A stretch of 64,000 bases of DNA, taken from positions 93,528 through 157,527 of the forward strand of contig DATHDG010000011.1 of the NCBI GenBank assembly GCA_035319125.1. Reading direction: 5' to 3'. The DNA comes from Fen-1308 sp035319125. Its GTDB lineage: Bacteria; Nitrospirota; Thermodesulfovibrionia; Thermodesulfovibrionales; Dissulfurispiraceae. A program made the translations under genes and the position numbers. Within the stretch, counting starts at the first letter, position 1. Each line of letters starts with the position of its first letter. Shown here piece after piece: positions 1-8,632 of this stretch. Below the pieces are notes generated by a model. It searched no databases, was not told where the DNA came from, and was given only the letters and a program-made list of their open reading frames with translations.

Positions 1-743
1 GGCGTTTCGCGGACAAGCTTGAAGCATTGACCGGCAATAAGATAACGCTTGAAAAACTTAGAGAATCCTCGAAGCTCGTCAATGCCAAGAGAAAGGCCCT
101 TCAGAGGCTATCGGCGTTGAGGGCTGCTGATCCCGCCCCTATATCCGGACTCGATGCACTTTTGATTAATCAAGTGTCTTTTTATGATGATCCTGTTCGC
201 TTTACGGCAAAGACAAATGAACTCTGCGATGAACTGGAAGCGCGCGTGAAATCCGGTACTGGTGTTGCCCCAAAAGGCGGTCCGCGAGTGCTGATTTCAG
301 GATCGCCTATGGCGATACCGAACTGGAAGCTTCACGCCATTATTGAGGGAAGCGGCGCGACAGTTGTCGGAGAGGAATCCTGCGTGGGAGAACGCAATTT
401 CAGGACACTTCTGGATGAGGGATTCTCGTCAGTAGAACAGGCATTTGACAATATTTCGACACGATCTCTCACGGTGGACTGCGCCTGTTTTACCCCTAAT
501 AGCGAGCGCCTGGATAATATAAAGGAAATGGTTACGCGTCTGAACGCGGGTGGAGTTATACATTATGCGCTTCAATTTTGCACGCCGTATATGATGGAGG
601 CATATAAAGCAAAGAAAATATCGGATACCATGGGAGTGCCTTTTCTGCGGATAGAGACCGACTACAGCATGGAAGACATGGGTCAATTGAAGACAAGAGT
701 AGGGGCCTTTTTAGAGATGTTACAGGCGAGGGCCCGTGCTTGA
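1..743 (+). CDS. 2-hydroxyacyl-CoA dehydratase D-component family protein (HgdB/YjiM-like), 5' end outside window
   Basis: The reading frame is open from base 3, so the true start lies upstream and only the C-terminal ~247 codons are present; the TTG at 27 is internal. Visible hallmarks of the HgdB/FldC/BcrB family are the segment GSPMAIPNWKLHAIIEGSGA, then GEESCVGERNF and a late Cys pair in DCACF and LQFCTPY, which in this family ligate Fe-S clusters. The family uses low-potential electrons to activate thioester or related substrates. The stop overlaps the start of the ATPase activator by 4 bases, as expected for the paired system. Because one dehydratase-like subunit directly precedes the activator, it could be a double-cubane-cluster protein (YjiM type) rather than the beta subunit of a heterodimeric dehydratase; the upstream gene would decide. 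Substrate unknown. Confidence 0.85.
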   Translation, partial: RFADKLEALTGNKITLEKLRESSKLVNAKRKALQRLSALRAADPAPISGLDALLINQVSFYDDPVRFTAKTNELCDELEARVKSGTGVAPKGGPRVLISGSPMAIPNWKLHAIIEGSGATVVGEESCVGERNFRTLLDEGFSSVEQAFDNISTRSLTVDCACFTPNSERLDNIKEMVTRLNAGGVIHYALQFCTPYMMEAYKAKKISDTMGVPFLRIETDYSMEDMGQLKTRVGAFLEMLQARARA

Positions 744-1501
744 TATCAGCCGGTATTGATATCGGGTCCAGATACATCAAATACGTACTTGCTGAAGACG
801 GCAACATTATCGCAACGGAGAAAAAAGAGACTGGTCATGACCCTCTCGGAACCTGCCATAGTATCATTGCGCACTCCGCCCGTAAACGGCCTGAGCGCAT
901 AGTAGCGACTGGTTACGGGCGCTATTTGCTGGAGGTGCATGGAGATATTCATACTATTACGGAAATAAAGGCCGTCGCGAAGGGGGCAAGGGAGGTTTTC
1001 TCATCCTGCCGTACTATTATAGATATTGGCGGTCAGGACACTAAAGTGATAGCTCTTGACGGAAAAGGTATAGTATCAGGGTTTGAGATGAACGACCGAT
1101 GCGCAGCCGGAACCGGAAGATTTCTGGAAATCATGGCCCGCACGCTTGGATTCTCTATTGATGAATTTGGCAGATCATGCAGCGTGCATAAGGACGTAAC
1201 AAAGGCGATCAAAATAAATAGCATGTGTACTGTGTTTGCCGAGTCAGAGGTTGTAGGACTCATTGCCAAAGGTGTCCCAAGAGATGAGATAGCAGCCGCC
1301 ATCCATGAGTCAATCGCCAGCAGGGTTATATCACTAGTCAAAAGGATCCGGATTAATGGGGGAGTTGTTTTTGCGGGTGGTTGCGCAATGAACCATTGCC
1401 TGGCAAAGTGTCTCTCGGAGCGTCTGCAGAAGCCGCTCCAGATAAGTGATCGTCCTGATATGCTTGCTGCTCTCGGCGCTGCCATATACGCTGCAAGCTA
1501 A
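740..1501 (+). CDS. 2-hydroxyacyl-CoA dehydratase activator ATPase (BadF/HgdC/YjiL family)
   Basis: This is an ASKHA-fold ATPase of 253 residues, normal for HgdC-type activators (~255-260). Seen: phosphate-1 motif GIDIGSRYIKYVLAEDG near residue 5, the signature DIGGQDTKVI near 94, and NDRCAAGTGRFLEIMA near 115, whose Cys (together with NSMCTVFAESE near 156) supplies the ligands for a [4Fe-4S] cluster shared between two monomers. The family couples ATP hydrolysis to delivery of one low-potential electron to its dehydratase or double-cubane partner, encoded immediately upstream. The TTG start overlaps the upstream stop (TTGA), indicating translational coupling. The gene ends 8 bases before a convergent methyltransferase. 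Assignment is firm; the physiological substrate of the pair is not evident. Confidence 0.9.
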   Translation: MISAGIDIGSRYIKYVLAEDGNIIATEKKETGHDPLGTCHSIIAHSARKRPERIVATGYGRYLLEVHGDIHTITEIKAVAKGAREVFSSCRTIIDIGGQDTKVIALDGKGIVSGFEMNDRCAAGTGRFLEIMARTLGFSIDEFGRSCSVHKDVTKAIKINSMCTVFAESEVVGLIAKGVPRDEIAAAIHESIASRVISLVKRIRINGGVVFAGGCAMNHCLAKCLSERLQKPLQISDRPDMLAALGAAIYAAS

Positions 1502-1508
1502 ACATATA

Positions 1509-2471
1509 TCAAGATGAAGTCTTTCTTCCCGAAACGAGCACGTTGTCACCAAGAAGTTTATGCCTGAGCTTTTTGAACCCAGTTGTAGAGAGCCAGTGTT
1601 TCATTTCAGGCACTGAGTATGATCTGCCGCCGTGAGTGTTGACTAGCATATTCACTGAAAAAAGGGAGCCATGGACCGGTTTTGTTCGGCTGGCTTCGAG
1701 ATAATGCTCCTGAATAACCAGAAGGCCATTATGATTTAAAGCCTTATATGCTTTCTTTAAGATTTTCATGTTATTTCCGGCAGAAAATGCGTGCAAAACC
1801 TGACTGGTAAATATAAGGTCATAACCCTCTCCGATATCATCGATCAAAAAGTCGCCTTCAATAAATGAAATATTGCTCAATCCGGCCTCGTCTATAATAT
1901 CGGTTGCAATCGCTATGGTTGCTGGCAGGTCAAAGAGGGTGACTGAATCTACTTTACGAGCTATTTCTACCGAATAGGTGCCTGGCCCGCCGCCGAGATC
2001 AAGGGCTTTCTTAACTCCTCTTGTGTCTATCGCTCCGATGATATCTTTAGCCCTTGACATCGCAATATTATGCATTCCCCGTATAAATGCATCAGTTGCA
2101 AAGGCTTTTCTGGCCGGCAGTCCGGTTTTGACGATTTCATCCAGGTTTGACCAATTAGTCCAGAGGTTGTCGGCGTGGCGCAATATATCTCCCTGATAAT
2201 AGGGCTTGCCGGATACCAGTAAATGGTTTGCAATAGCGGAGTTGCGGTACATATTTTTATTCTTTTTTAAGAGGCCCAAACCAGTTACGGCATCGAGCAA
2301 GATCTCGGTTGCCCTTGGATCTGCACTGGTTAAGCTTGCGACTTGGCTTGCGGTCTTCGCAGTCTTTAAGTGATCGAATATCCTGAGATTATTTGCGGTC
2401 AGCAGAACCCTGGCCTGCCAGTAACTGCCCCAAAGCTTGCGCAATGATTTGATCTCTTCCTGGATGTCCAC
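1509..2471 (-). CDS. SAM-dependent O-methyltransferase family 2 protein (acetylserotonin/CrtF-like)
   Basis: This 320-residue protein has the two-part layout of plant-type O-methyltransferases. An N-terminal winged-helix dimerisation domain (residues ~15-100) is followed by a Rossmann SAM-binding domain beginning with KALDLGGGPGTYSVEIA near 155. Motif II-like VTLFDLPATIAIA, an acidic binding segment FIEGDFLIDDIGEGYDLIF and QVLHAF follow. Family members methylate hydroxyl groups of small aromatic or polyketide-like molecules and some bacteriochlorophyll or carotenoid intermediates; the substrate cannot be read from sequence. The GTG start is preceded by GGAGG seven bases upstream, which supports it. 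The gene stands alone, convergent with the dehydratase activator and 252 bases from the phosphorylase on the same strand. Confidence 0.8.
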   Translation of the reverse strand: MDIQEEIKSLRKLWGSYWQARVLLTANNLRIFDHLKTAKTASQVASLTSADPRATEILLDAVTGLGLLKKNKNMYRNSAIANHLLVSGKPYYQGDILRHADNLWTNWSNLDEIVKTGLPARKAFATDAFIRGMHNIAMSRAKDIIGAIDTRGVKKALDLGGGPGTYSVEIARKVDSVTLFDLPATIAIATDIIDEAGLSNISFIEGDFLIDDIGEGYDLIFTSQVLHAFSAGNNMKILKKAYKALNHNGLLVIQEHYLEASRTKPVHGSLFSVNMLVNTHGGRSYSVPEMKHWLSTTGFKKLRHKLLGDNVLVSGRKTSS

Positions 2472-2723
2472 GGATAACCCTCCGTCCTAAGCTAATGTAA
2501 TAGTTTCCAGCGACAGGGTGGGAGGGATGAGCCAAAGGCTTTAAAGCGATACGTCTGAAGATTTTCATACCCGAAAATTAAGCGGAAACAGGGATGCGCG
2601 GGTGTTTGAATCTTCCAGGTCTCGAATGAATATGGTTTTAGCATCGCATTTTAAAGACTTTGAGGCATTCCTCCCATCCTGATAATATAATGTTAAGCCG
2701 ATGTTCATTACAATTATTAAGAG

Positions 2724-4439
2724 TTATCTGATATACGCTTCCGTAACGTAAAGTCTCATCATCCGGTGCGTGTTGAAGTAATAAGCATTTTTCCCTATTG
2801 CATTAGCCATAATTCTTGCCCAAATTTTTTTATCAGCGTAAAAAGTAGGGATTATTGTTGATTCCAGCTTGTAGTAAAGGTCATCAGCGTCTCGAGCTGG
2901 GTCAGCCGGGACATCAGGCGAAGGACCTATAGCCCATCCTGTATAGTTTTCTATATGGCCTTCAATCCACCAACCATCCAACACGCTAAAATTCGGCACA
3001 CCATTATGAGTCGCCTTCATGCCGCTGGTGCCGGATGCCTCATGAGGGCGCATGGGAGTATTTAACCATATATCAACACCGGAGATGATTTTAAGGGCGA
3101 CATCCATATTGTAATTCTGAATAAACACAATTTTGATTCTGTCTTTCAGCCTTTCACCAATCTTTATGATCTGCTGGATCAGATCTTTGCCGGTTTCGTC
3201 CCTGGGATGGGCTTTTCCAGCATAAATTACCTGGATTCTGCCCTCGCCGATGCGGGCCAGTTTCTCCGGGTCGGAAAGCAGCAGATCAGCACGCTTGTAA
3301 GCTGTAGCACGGCGCGCGAAGCCGATAGTCAGTGTGTCGTAGTTCATTCCGGCCTGGGTTTCTCTGTTGACGAAGTCTATGAGATTTTTCTTCGCTTCCA
3401 TATGCGCGCCCCATAGCTCTTCATCCGGTATCCGGCCCACTCTGACGAATATTTCAGGCTCATTGGCCCAGCCCGGAAGGTATTTGTCATAAAGCCGCTT
3501 AAAGCTATCGCATGTCCAGGTAAAAGAGTGAACGCCATTTGTTATTGCGTGGATTTCATATCCCGGAAACATGCCCTTCGATACTTCACCATGTTTTTTG
3601 GCGACGCCGTTTATATAGTTGCTAAGGTTGATCCCCAGTATTGTCATGTTAAGAGCTTTATGTCCTGAGAATTCTTTGATCACATGCATTGGGACGACTT
3701 CGGAATCGGTGATTATCTTTTCTGCAAGTTCATACGAGAATTTATCATGCCCTGCCTCAACTGGAGTATGAGTTGTAAATACACACAGGCTGCGGACTTT
3801 GTCAATGTCCCAGACTAGGCGTTCATCCCAAACGTCCTCAATGTTTCTCTTGAATCTCTTGAGAAGTTCGAGTGTCAACAGGCTGGAATGCCCTTCGTTC
3901 ATATGATATTTCTTGATCTCGAACCCCAGTTGCTCCAGTATCCGTGTTCCACCAATTCCGAGGATTATTTCTTGCTTCAGCCTGTACTCCGAATCGCCTC
4001 CATACAGATGGAGGGTGAGCTCCCTGTCTTCAGGCGCGTTTTCCGGCAGGTCTGTATCAAGGAAGATAACGGGCAGTTTTCCACCGGTTGCACTTTCTAC
4101 AACATACAGCCAAGGCGCTATCTGTACGTCTCGCGATGAAATACCCACTGTAATGCGCTCCGCAAGGCGAACCATGAAATCAGAAGGTTTCCAGTCGTCG
4201 GGCAGTTCCTTCTGCCTGCCGAATGGGTCGAGTTCTTGCCTGAAGTATCCTTTTTTAGTCAGAATAGAGACGGCAACCATGGGCAACCGCAAATCAGCTG
4301 CCGATTTGATCGTATCACCGGCTAGTATTCCGAGTCCGCCGCTATACGTCTTTATTTCATTCTTAAGGCCGATTTCCATGGAAAAATATGCTATTTTCGG
4401 CTCTTTAGTGAATTGTTCAATAGAATTATACTGCGTCAT
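2724..4439 (-). CDS. glgP: alpha-glucan (glycogen/maltodextrin) phosphorylase, short bacterial type
   Basis: GT35 phosphorylase of 571 residues, the shorter bacterial/archaeal type (~550-600) that lacks the large N-terminal regulatory region of animal enzymes. It cleaves terminal alpha-1,4-glucose with phosphate to give glucose 1-phosphate in the cytoplasm. Seen: IAYFSMEIGLKNEIKTYSGG near residue 17, glycogen-side motif MNEGHSSLL near 180, and the PLP segment EASGTSGMKATHNG with the Schiff-base lysine at about residue 475. The start is preceded by GGAGG (AAGGAGGCAATATG). It lies 9 bases behind mqnD and is probably co-transcribed with it, though no functional link is obvious. Downstream 252 bases to the methyltransferase contain no gene or clear terminator. 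Confidence 0.9.
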   Translation of the reverse strand: MTQYNSIEQFTKEPKIAYFSMEIGLKNEIKTYSGGLGILAGDTIKSAADLRLPMVAVSILTKKGYFRQELDPFGRQKELPDDWKPSDFMVRLAERITVGISSRDVQIAPWLYVVESATGGKLPVIFLDTDLPENAPEDRELTLHLYGGDSEYRLKQEIILGIGGTRILEQLGFEIKKYHMNEGHSSLLTLELLKRFKRNIEDVWDERLVWDIDKVRSLCVFTTHTPVEAGHDKFSYELAEKIITDSEVVPMHVIKEFSGHKALNMTILGINLSNYINGVAKKHGEVSKGMFPGYEIHAITNGVHSFTWTCDSFKRLYDKYLPGWANEPEIFVRVGRIPDEELWGAHMEAKKNLIDFVNRETQAGMNYDTLTIGFARRATAYKRADLLLSDPEKLARIGEGRIQVIYAGKAHPRDETGKDLIQQIIKIGERLKDRIKIVFIQNYNMDVALKIISGVDIWLNTPMRPHEASGTSGMKATHNGVPNFSVLDGWWIEGHIENYTGWAIGPSPDVPADPARDADDLYYKLESTIIPTFYADKKIWARIMANAIGKNAYYFNTHRMMRLYVTEAYIR

Positions 4440-4448
4440 ATTGCCTCC

Positions 4449-5258
4449 TTATCGACTATCAGCCAGGCGCGCTCTTTTAAGCAGTTCATTTAAAGAGGCT
4501 GATCCTTCTTCAGCTATATCGATAGTAAAATTATTTACATAAAGATCTATATGGCTATTTATCACATGAGTCGACAGCTCTTGCGAATATTTCTTGATGA
4601 AAGGCATGGCTTCGTCTCTATTGGAAAGGGCATATTTAACACTTTCCCTAATAAGATCCTGGATACGCTCAATCTTTGACCCGAGTGTTTTTTTCGCGAC
4701 GATTCCACCTAAGGGAATTGGGAAGCCTGTCTCATTTTCCCACCATTCTCCAAGATCGACAGTTCTTGACAGGCCATATTCTTCATATGTGAATCTGCTT
4801 TCATGTATTATAAGCCCGGCATCCACTTTGCCGTCGCGAACTGACACGGGTATATCATAGAAAGGCATTGTAACAATCTTAGCCGGTTTTGTGTGAAATA
4901 TCTTATCAAAGAAAAGCCTCAGCAGGAGATATGCGGTTGTCAGTTCACCCGGAATGGCAATGCTCTTGTCTCGCATCTCCATCACTGTACAAGGACTCTT
5001 GGATATTATCAAAGGTCCGCATCCGCGACCTAAGGCAGCTCCCGAACTTAAAAATTGATAATCGTCCTGGAGATGAATAAAGGCATGACAGGAAATCTTT
5101 GTGACATCAAGAGTGCGTTGCAATGCCAGGCGGTTGAGGGTCTCAACATCTTCAATTCGATATTTGATATCGAGACCGCGAGCCTCTATAACGCCATTTA
5201 CTAGTGCATAAAAGATGAACGTATCATTCGGACATGGGGAAAACCCGAGCGTCAACAT
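4449..5258 (-). CDS. mqnD: 1,4-dihydroxy-6-naphthoate synthase (futalosine menaquinone pathway)
   Basis: MqnD converts cyclic dehypoxanthinyl futalosine to 1,4-dihydroxy-6-naphthoate in the alternative menaquinone pathway. The 269-residue length and the opening LGFSPCPNDTFIFYALVNG are diagnostic of the family, which has a periplasmic-binding-protein-like fold. Further conserved blocks are VTKISCHAF, GAALGRGCGPLI, the hinge IAIPGELTTAYLLLRLF and the segment DAGLIIHESRFTYEEYGL. No Shine-Dalgarno sequence precedes the ATG; instead an extended -10 element ends eight bases upstream, suggesting a leaderless transcript. The presence of MqnD implies menaquinone-based respiration. No other mqn genes are in this window. 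Confidence 0.92.
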   Translation of the reverse strand: MLTLGFSPCPNDTFIFYALVNGVIEARGLDIKYRIEDVETLNRLALQRTLDVTKISCHAFIHLQDDYQFLSSGAALGRGCGPLIISKSPCTVMEMRDKSIAIPGELTTAYLLLRLFFDKIFHTKPAKIVTMPFYDIPVSVRDGKVDAGLIIHESRFTYEEYGLSRTVDLGEWWENETGFPIPLGGIVAKKTLGSKIERIQDLIRESVKYALSNRDEAMPFIKKYSQELSTHVINSHIDLYVNNFTIDIAEEGSASLNELLKRARLADSR

Positions 5259-5265
5259 GATCTGG

Positions 5266-5274
5266 ATTTTATCA
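5266..5274 (-). promoter_or_regulatory. extended -10 element, mqnD-glgP promoter (leaderless start)
   Basis: On the minus strand this reads TGATAAAAT, a TGn extended -10. Its last base would be -7, placing the transcription start at 5259, one base from the mqnD ATG. No good -35 and no Shine-Dalgarno sequence are seen. Inferred from sequence only. Confidence 0.4.
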
Positions 5275-5481
5275 TTAAAAGGGTATAGGTTGCTACAGAT
5301 CCCGACAACTCTAAGCTAATTTAGGTCTGCTGTATCCTCTAAGATGATAGATGGCCAGCTTTGATGACTTGTTCTGAGAATCAGGTAATCATGAAATGAT
5401 AAAAAAGAGAGAAATAATTAAAAATTAGCTAATATAAGCTATTAAATTGCTATAATCACCAATAATTACCCAATTTCATCC

Positions 5482-5511
5482 TTGCCTGGACGCGTGGTTT
5501 CGCGATATATT
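5482..5511 (+). promoter_or_regulatory. sigma-70-type promoter of groES-groEL
   Basis: TTGCCT (5482-5487) and TATATT (5506-5511) are separated by 18 bases. The predicted start site falls inside the CIRCE operator that begins at 5510. The rest of the 314-base gap between mqnD and groES (5259-5572) is AT-rich and shows no other gene. Confidence 0.6.
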
Positions 5512-5536
5512 AGCACTCATCAAGGTAGAGTGCTAA
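5510..5536 (+). promoter_or_regulatory. CIRCE operator (HrcA binding site)
   Basis: A perfect inverted repeat TTAGCACTC-N9-GAGTGCTAA, identical to the consensus CIRCE element, lies over the predicted transcription start of groES. It predicts heat-inducible repression by HrcA; hrcA itself is not in this window. Confidence 0.97.
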
Positions 5537-5572
5537 TAACTTAATTAAAACCATAGGTAAAGGAGGCAGTTT

Positions 5573-5836
5573 ATGAAGATTAAACCGCTCAAAGATAGGG
5601 TGGTAATCAAGTATTCCGAAGAAGAGATGGAGAAGACGGCCGGCGGGCTTTATGTGCCGGATGTAGCAAAGGAAAAGCCGCAAAAGGGATCTGTTGAAGC
5701 GGTAGGAGTAGACGTTAAAGAGGTTAAGCCCGGCAATACAGTGCTGTTTGACAAATATTCAGGGTCGAAGATCAAGCTTAATGATGTTGAGTATCTGATC
5801 GTTAAAGAAGAAGATCTGCTGGGAATCATCGAATAA
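5573..5836 (+). CDS. groES: co-chaperonin GroES
   Basis: Cpn10 heptamer that caps GroEL in the cytoplasm. The opening KIKPLKDRVVIKYSEEE, the mobile loop GGLYVPDVAKEKPQKG (residues ~24-40) that contacts GroEL, and the final VEYLIVKEEDLLGII are all typical. At 87 residues it is somewhat shorter than the usual 94-97; the missing part lies between the mobile loop and KPGNTVLFDKYSG, in the roof hairpin region. A strong AGGAGG lies seven bases before the ATG. It is first gene of the CIRCE-controlled groES-groEL operon, with a 22-base gap to groEL. Confidence 0.97.
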   Translation: MKIKPLKDRVVIKYSEEEMEKTAGGLYVPDVAKEKPQKGSVEAVGVDVKEVKPGNTVLFDKYSGSKIKLNDVEYLIVKEEDLLGIIE

Positions 5837-5858
5837 GGAACAGGAGGATAATATAACT

Positions 5859-7493
5859 ATGTCAGCCAAACAGCTTTTATTCAGCGATAATGCAAGGCAG
5901 CAAATCCTAAAGGGCATCACAGTTTTGAGCGACGCCGTCAAGGCAACTCTCGGCCCAAGGGGAAGGAATGTCATCATAGATAAGAAATTCGGCGCGCCGA
6001 CGATTACCAAAGATGGCGTCACTGTTGCAAAAGAGATCGAACTCAAGGATCCCTATGAGAATATGGGCGCACAGCTGTTAAGAGAGGTTGCCTCTAAAAC
6101 TTCTGATGTTGCCGGCGATGGCACAACTACGGCAACCGTCCTGGCGTATGCAATCTACAAGGACGGCATGAAGTATGTGACTGCAGGTGCAAATTCCATC
6201 GATATAAAGAGAGGAATCGACAAAGCGGTCGAGATTGTAATCGGCGAGTTAAAGAACATGTCCAAACCTGTTGTTGAGAAAAAGGAAATAGCCCAAGTTG
6301 GCACCATTTCCGCCAACAACGACCCTTCAATCGGAGAGCTTATAGCCGAAGCAATGGATAAAGTTGGAAAGGACGGAGTAATCACGGTCGAAGAAGCCAA
6401 GAGCATGGCAACGACCCTTGACGTCGTCGAAGGCATGCAGTTTGACAGGGGATATGTATCTCCGTATTTCATAACTGATGCTGATCGGATGGAGTGCATT
6501 TTGGATGATGCATTTGTCCTCATTCATGATAAGAAGATATCTAGCATGAAAGACCTTCTTCCCATTCTTGAGCAGACGGCTAAGATGGGCAAGCCGCTTC
6601 TTATCGTTGCAGAAGATGTCGAAGGCGAAGCTCTCGCAACTCTCGTTGTAAATAAACTGCGCGGAACCATCCAGGTGTGTGCTGTTAAGGCCCCCGGCTT
6701 CGGCGACAGAAGGAAGGCGATGCTGGAGGATATCGCGGTTCTTACAGGCGGTCAGGTTATCACCGAAGATCTTGGCCTGAAGCTGGAGAATGTGAAGATC
6801 CAGGATCTCGGAAGAGCAAGGAAGATTAATGTTGAGAAGGAAAACACAACAATAGTCGAGGGAGCCGGAGACCCGTCCAATATACAGGGCAGGGTTAAAC
6901 AAATTAAGGCTCAGATTGAGGAGACTACTTCTGATTACGACAGGGAAAAACTCCAGGAGAGACTTGCAAAACTAGTTGGCGGTGTTGCTGTCATCAATGT
7001 GGGCGCCGCTACCGAGGCTGAGATGAAGGAGAAAAAGGCCCGTGTCGAAGACGCTCTTCATGCAACCAGGGCGGCTGTAGAAGAAGGTATCGTGCCTGGT
7101 GGAGGAGTTGCACTCATCAGATGTATTAAATCTCTCGATAAGACGAAGCTCGATCATGACCAGCAGATCGGCGTTAATATCATAAAGAAATCACTCGAAG
7201 AGCCGATCAGGCAGATCGTAACCAACGCCGGCCTCGAGAGCTCGATCATCGCCGAGAAGGTCAAGGCTGCCAAGGACTCTAACTACGGCTATGACGCTTA
7301 CAGCGAAGAGTACACCGATATGATCAAATCTGGTATCATCGATCCTACAAAGGTTACCAGGACTGCACTTCAGAACGCCGCTTCGGTTGCCGGGCTTATG
7401 CTCACGACAGAAGTGATGATTACGGAAATCCCGGAGGAAGAGAAAAAGATGATGCCTCCTATGCCCGGCGGCGGGATGGGAGATATGTACTAA
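5859..7493 (+). CDS. groEL: chaperonin GroEL (60 kDa)
   Basis: A 544-residue Cpn60 of standard length. Seen: KATLGPRGRNVII near residue 28, the ATP-binding DGVTVAKEIELKDPYENMGA and DVAGDGTTTATVLA (residues ~82-95), the catalytic region TLDVVEGMQFDRGYVSPYF, and the flexible C-terminal tail MMPPMPGGGMGDMY, a GGM-type tail typical of a main housekeeping GroEL. It folds client proteins in an ATP-driven double ring with GroES. AGGAGG precedes the ATG. An intrinsic terminator follows 35 bases after the stop. Only one chaperonin operon is seen in the window. Confidence 0.98.
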   Translation: MSAKQLLFSDNARQQILKGITVLSDAVKATLGPRGRNVIIDKKFGAPTITKDGVTVAKEIELKDPYENMGAQLLREVASKTSDVAGDGTTTATVLAYAIYKDGMKYVTAGANSIDIKRGIDKAVEIVIGELKNMSKPVVEKKEIAQVGTISANNDPSIGELIAEAMDKVGKDGVITVEEAKSMATTLDVVEGMQFDRGYVSPYFITDADRMECILDDAFVLIHDKKISSMKDLLPILEQTAKMGKPLLIVAEDVEGEALATLVVNKLRGTIQVCAVKAPGFGDRRKAMLEDIAVLTGGQVITEDLGLKLENVKIQDLGRARKINVEKENTTIVEGAGDPSNIQGRVKQIKAQIEETTSDYDREKLQERLAKLVGGVAVINVGAATEAEMKEKKARVEDALHATRAAVEEGIVPGGGVALIRCIKSLDKTKLDHDQQIGVNIIKKSLEEPIRQIVTNAGLESSIIAEKVKAAKDSNYGYDAYSEEYTDMIKSGIIDPTKVTRTALQNAASVAGLMLTTEVMITEIPEEEKKMMPPMPGGGMGDMY

Positions 7494-7527
7494 GAAGCGC
7501 AGAAGCAAGAAAGTAATGCAATCTAAA

Positions 7528-7560
7528 GGGGTGGGTGTCAAGCCCGCCCCTGTATTTTTT
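7528..7560 (+). terminator. intrinsic terminator of groES-groEL
   Basis: A 9-bp GC-rich stem (7528-7536 with 7542-7550, two G-U pairs) and a 5-base loop are followed by TGTATTTTTT. It overlaps a possible GTG start at 7535 for the next frame, arguing that mltG starts downstream at 7592. Confidence 0.85.
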
Positions 7561-7575
7561 GTCCGTTCCTATCTA

Positions 7576-7584
7576 TGGTATTCT
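7576..7584 (+). promoter_or_regulatory. extended -10 element upstream of mltG
   Basis: TGGTATTCT reads as TGn plus a -10 hexamer. It predicts transcription starting at about the mltG ATG (7592), consistent with the lack of a Shine-Dalgarno sequence. No clear -35 is seen. Confidence 0.35.
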
Positions 7585-7591
7585 AAACAAT

Positions 7592-8632
7592 ATGCTCAAA
7601 TCGACCAGAAGTGTTCTAGTAGCCATATTTTTTATTTTCCCTATCTACATTATGATTCAGCTTTTTGTGCCTGTGTATGACAGCCCGACCGCTATCGAGG
7701 TTGAGATACCGCAGGGGGCAACATATAAGAATGCAGTCGATATACTTGCTGCCAACAAGCTTATAAGGGATAAATTTGTTTTTATTGCTCTTGGTAAGAT
7801 TTCTGGTGTGGATCGCAAAATGAGGGCGGGTTACTATAATTTCTGGAGCAGGATATCCCCATTCGATGTATTTCAGCAGTTGCGAAAAGGGAAGATCATC
7901 GAATATGAGATTACCATTGTTGAGGGTGACAGTCTGCGCGAAATAGCCGATAAATTGCGGGAAAAAAAATTTGCTTCTGCTGACGCATTTGATGCGATCG
8001 CAAAGGATCCGGAGCTTTTGTCCTCACTGGACATCGATGCCCCGAGCATTGAAGGCTATCTTTTCCCCGAGACCTATAAGCTTCCTAAGGGAGCCCAGCT
8101 TGCAGATATCATCAAACTGATGGTTGGAAAACTTCGGGCCTCTTACACTAACGAGATGAAAATGGCAATGGCTCAAAGCGGCTGGTCTGAGAATGAGATC
8201 TTGACGCTGGCTTCAATAATAGAGAAAGAGGCTGAAACAGATGAAGAGAGGCCTGTAATATCTGCAGTATATAAAAACAGGCTGCGCATGGGCATGCCAC
8301 TTCAGGCCGATCCGACAGCTATTTATGGTATTAAGAGCAGCAAGGTAAAAATTCTGAGCAGCGATCTGCGAAACCGCACACCATATAATACTTATTTCAT
8401 AAAGGGGTTGCCTCCGGGCCCGATAGCTTCGCCGGGGCTGAAGTCCATTGAAGCAGCTCTTCACCCGGCTAAAGTGCCATATGTGTATTTTGTTTCGAGG
8501 GGTGACGGAAGCCATATCTTCACTACTTCATATGCAGAGCATAATGAAGCTATCAGGCAAGTCAGAACATCATCTGAGCCGGCAGCTAATATGCGAGAAA
8601 TAATTCATCATGATCAGGCGCAGACAAACTAG
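7592..8632 (+). CDS. mltG: endolytic murein transglycosylase MltG (YceG-like)
   Basis: MltG cleaves nascent glycan strands in the periplasm while anchored in the inner membrane. From the ATG at 7592 the protein is 346 residues: an N-terminal membrane anchor (residues ~6-25), a LysM-like region (PQGATYKNAVDILAANKLI), and the YceG catalytic domain. The latter contains IEGYLFPETYKLP, the catalytic glutamate at about 211 in ASIIEKEAETDEERP, and NRLRMGMPLQADPTAIYG. A longer frame from a GTG at 7535 overlaps the groEL terminator and is rejected as start. There is no Shine-Dalgarno sequence, so leaderless expression is likely. The 3' end overlaps ispG by 23 bases. Confidence 0.93.
   Translation: MLKSTRSVLVAIFFIFPIYIMIQLFVPVYDSPTAIEVEIPQGATYKNAVDILAANKLIRDKFVFIALGKISGVDRKMRAGYYNFWSRISPFDVFQQLRKGKIIEYEITIVEGDSLREIADKLREKKFASADAFDAIAKDPELLSSLDIDAPSIEGYLFPETYKLPKGAQLADIIKLMVGKLRASYTNEMKMAMAQSGWSENEILTLASIIEKEAETDEERPVISAVYKNRLRMGMPLQADPTAIYGIKSSKVKILSSDLRNRTPYNTYFIKGLPPGPIASPGLKSIEAALHPAKVPYVYFVSRGDGSHIFTTSYAEHNEAIRQVRTSSEPAANMREIIHHDQAQTN

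Noticed and set aside
7535..7591. GTG start for mltG at 7535
   Set aside because: It lies inside the groEL terminator stem; the membrane anchor begins right after the ATG at 7592.
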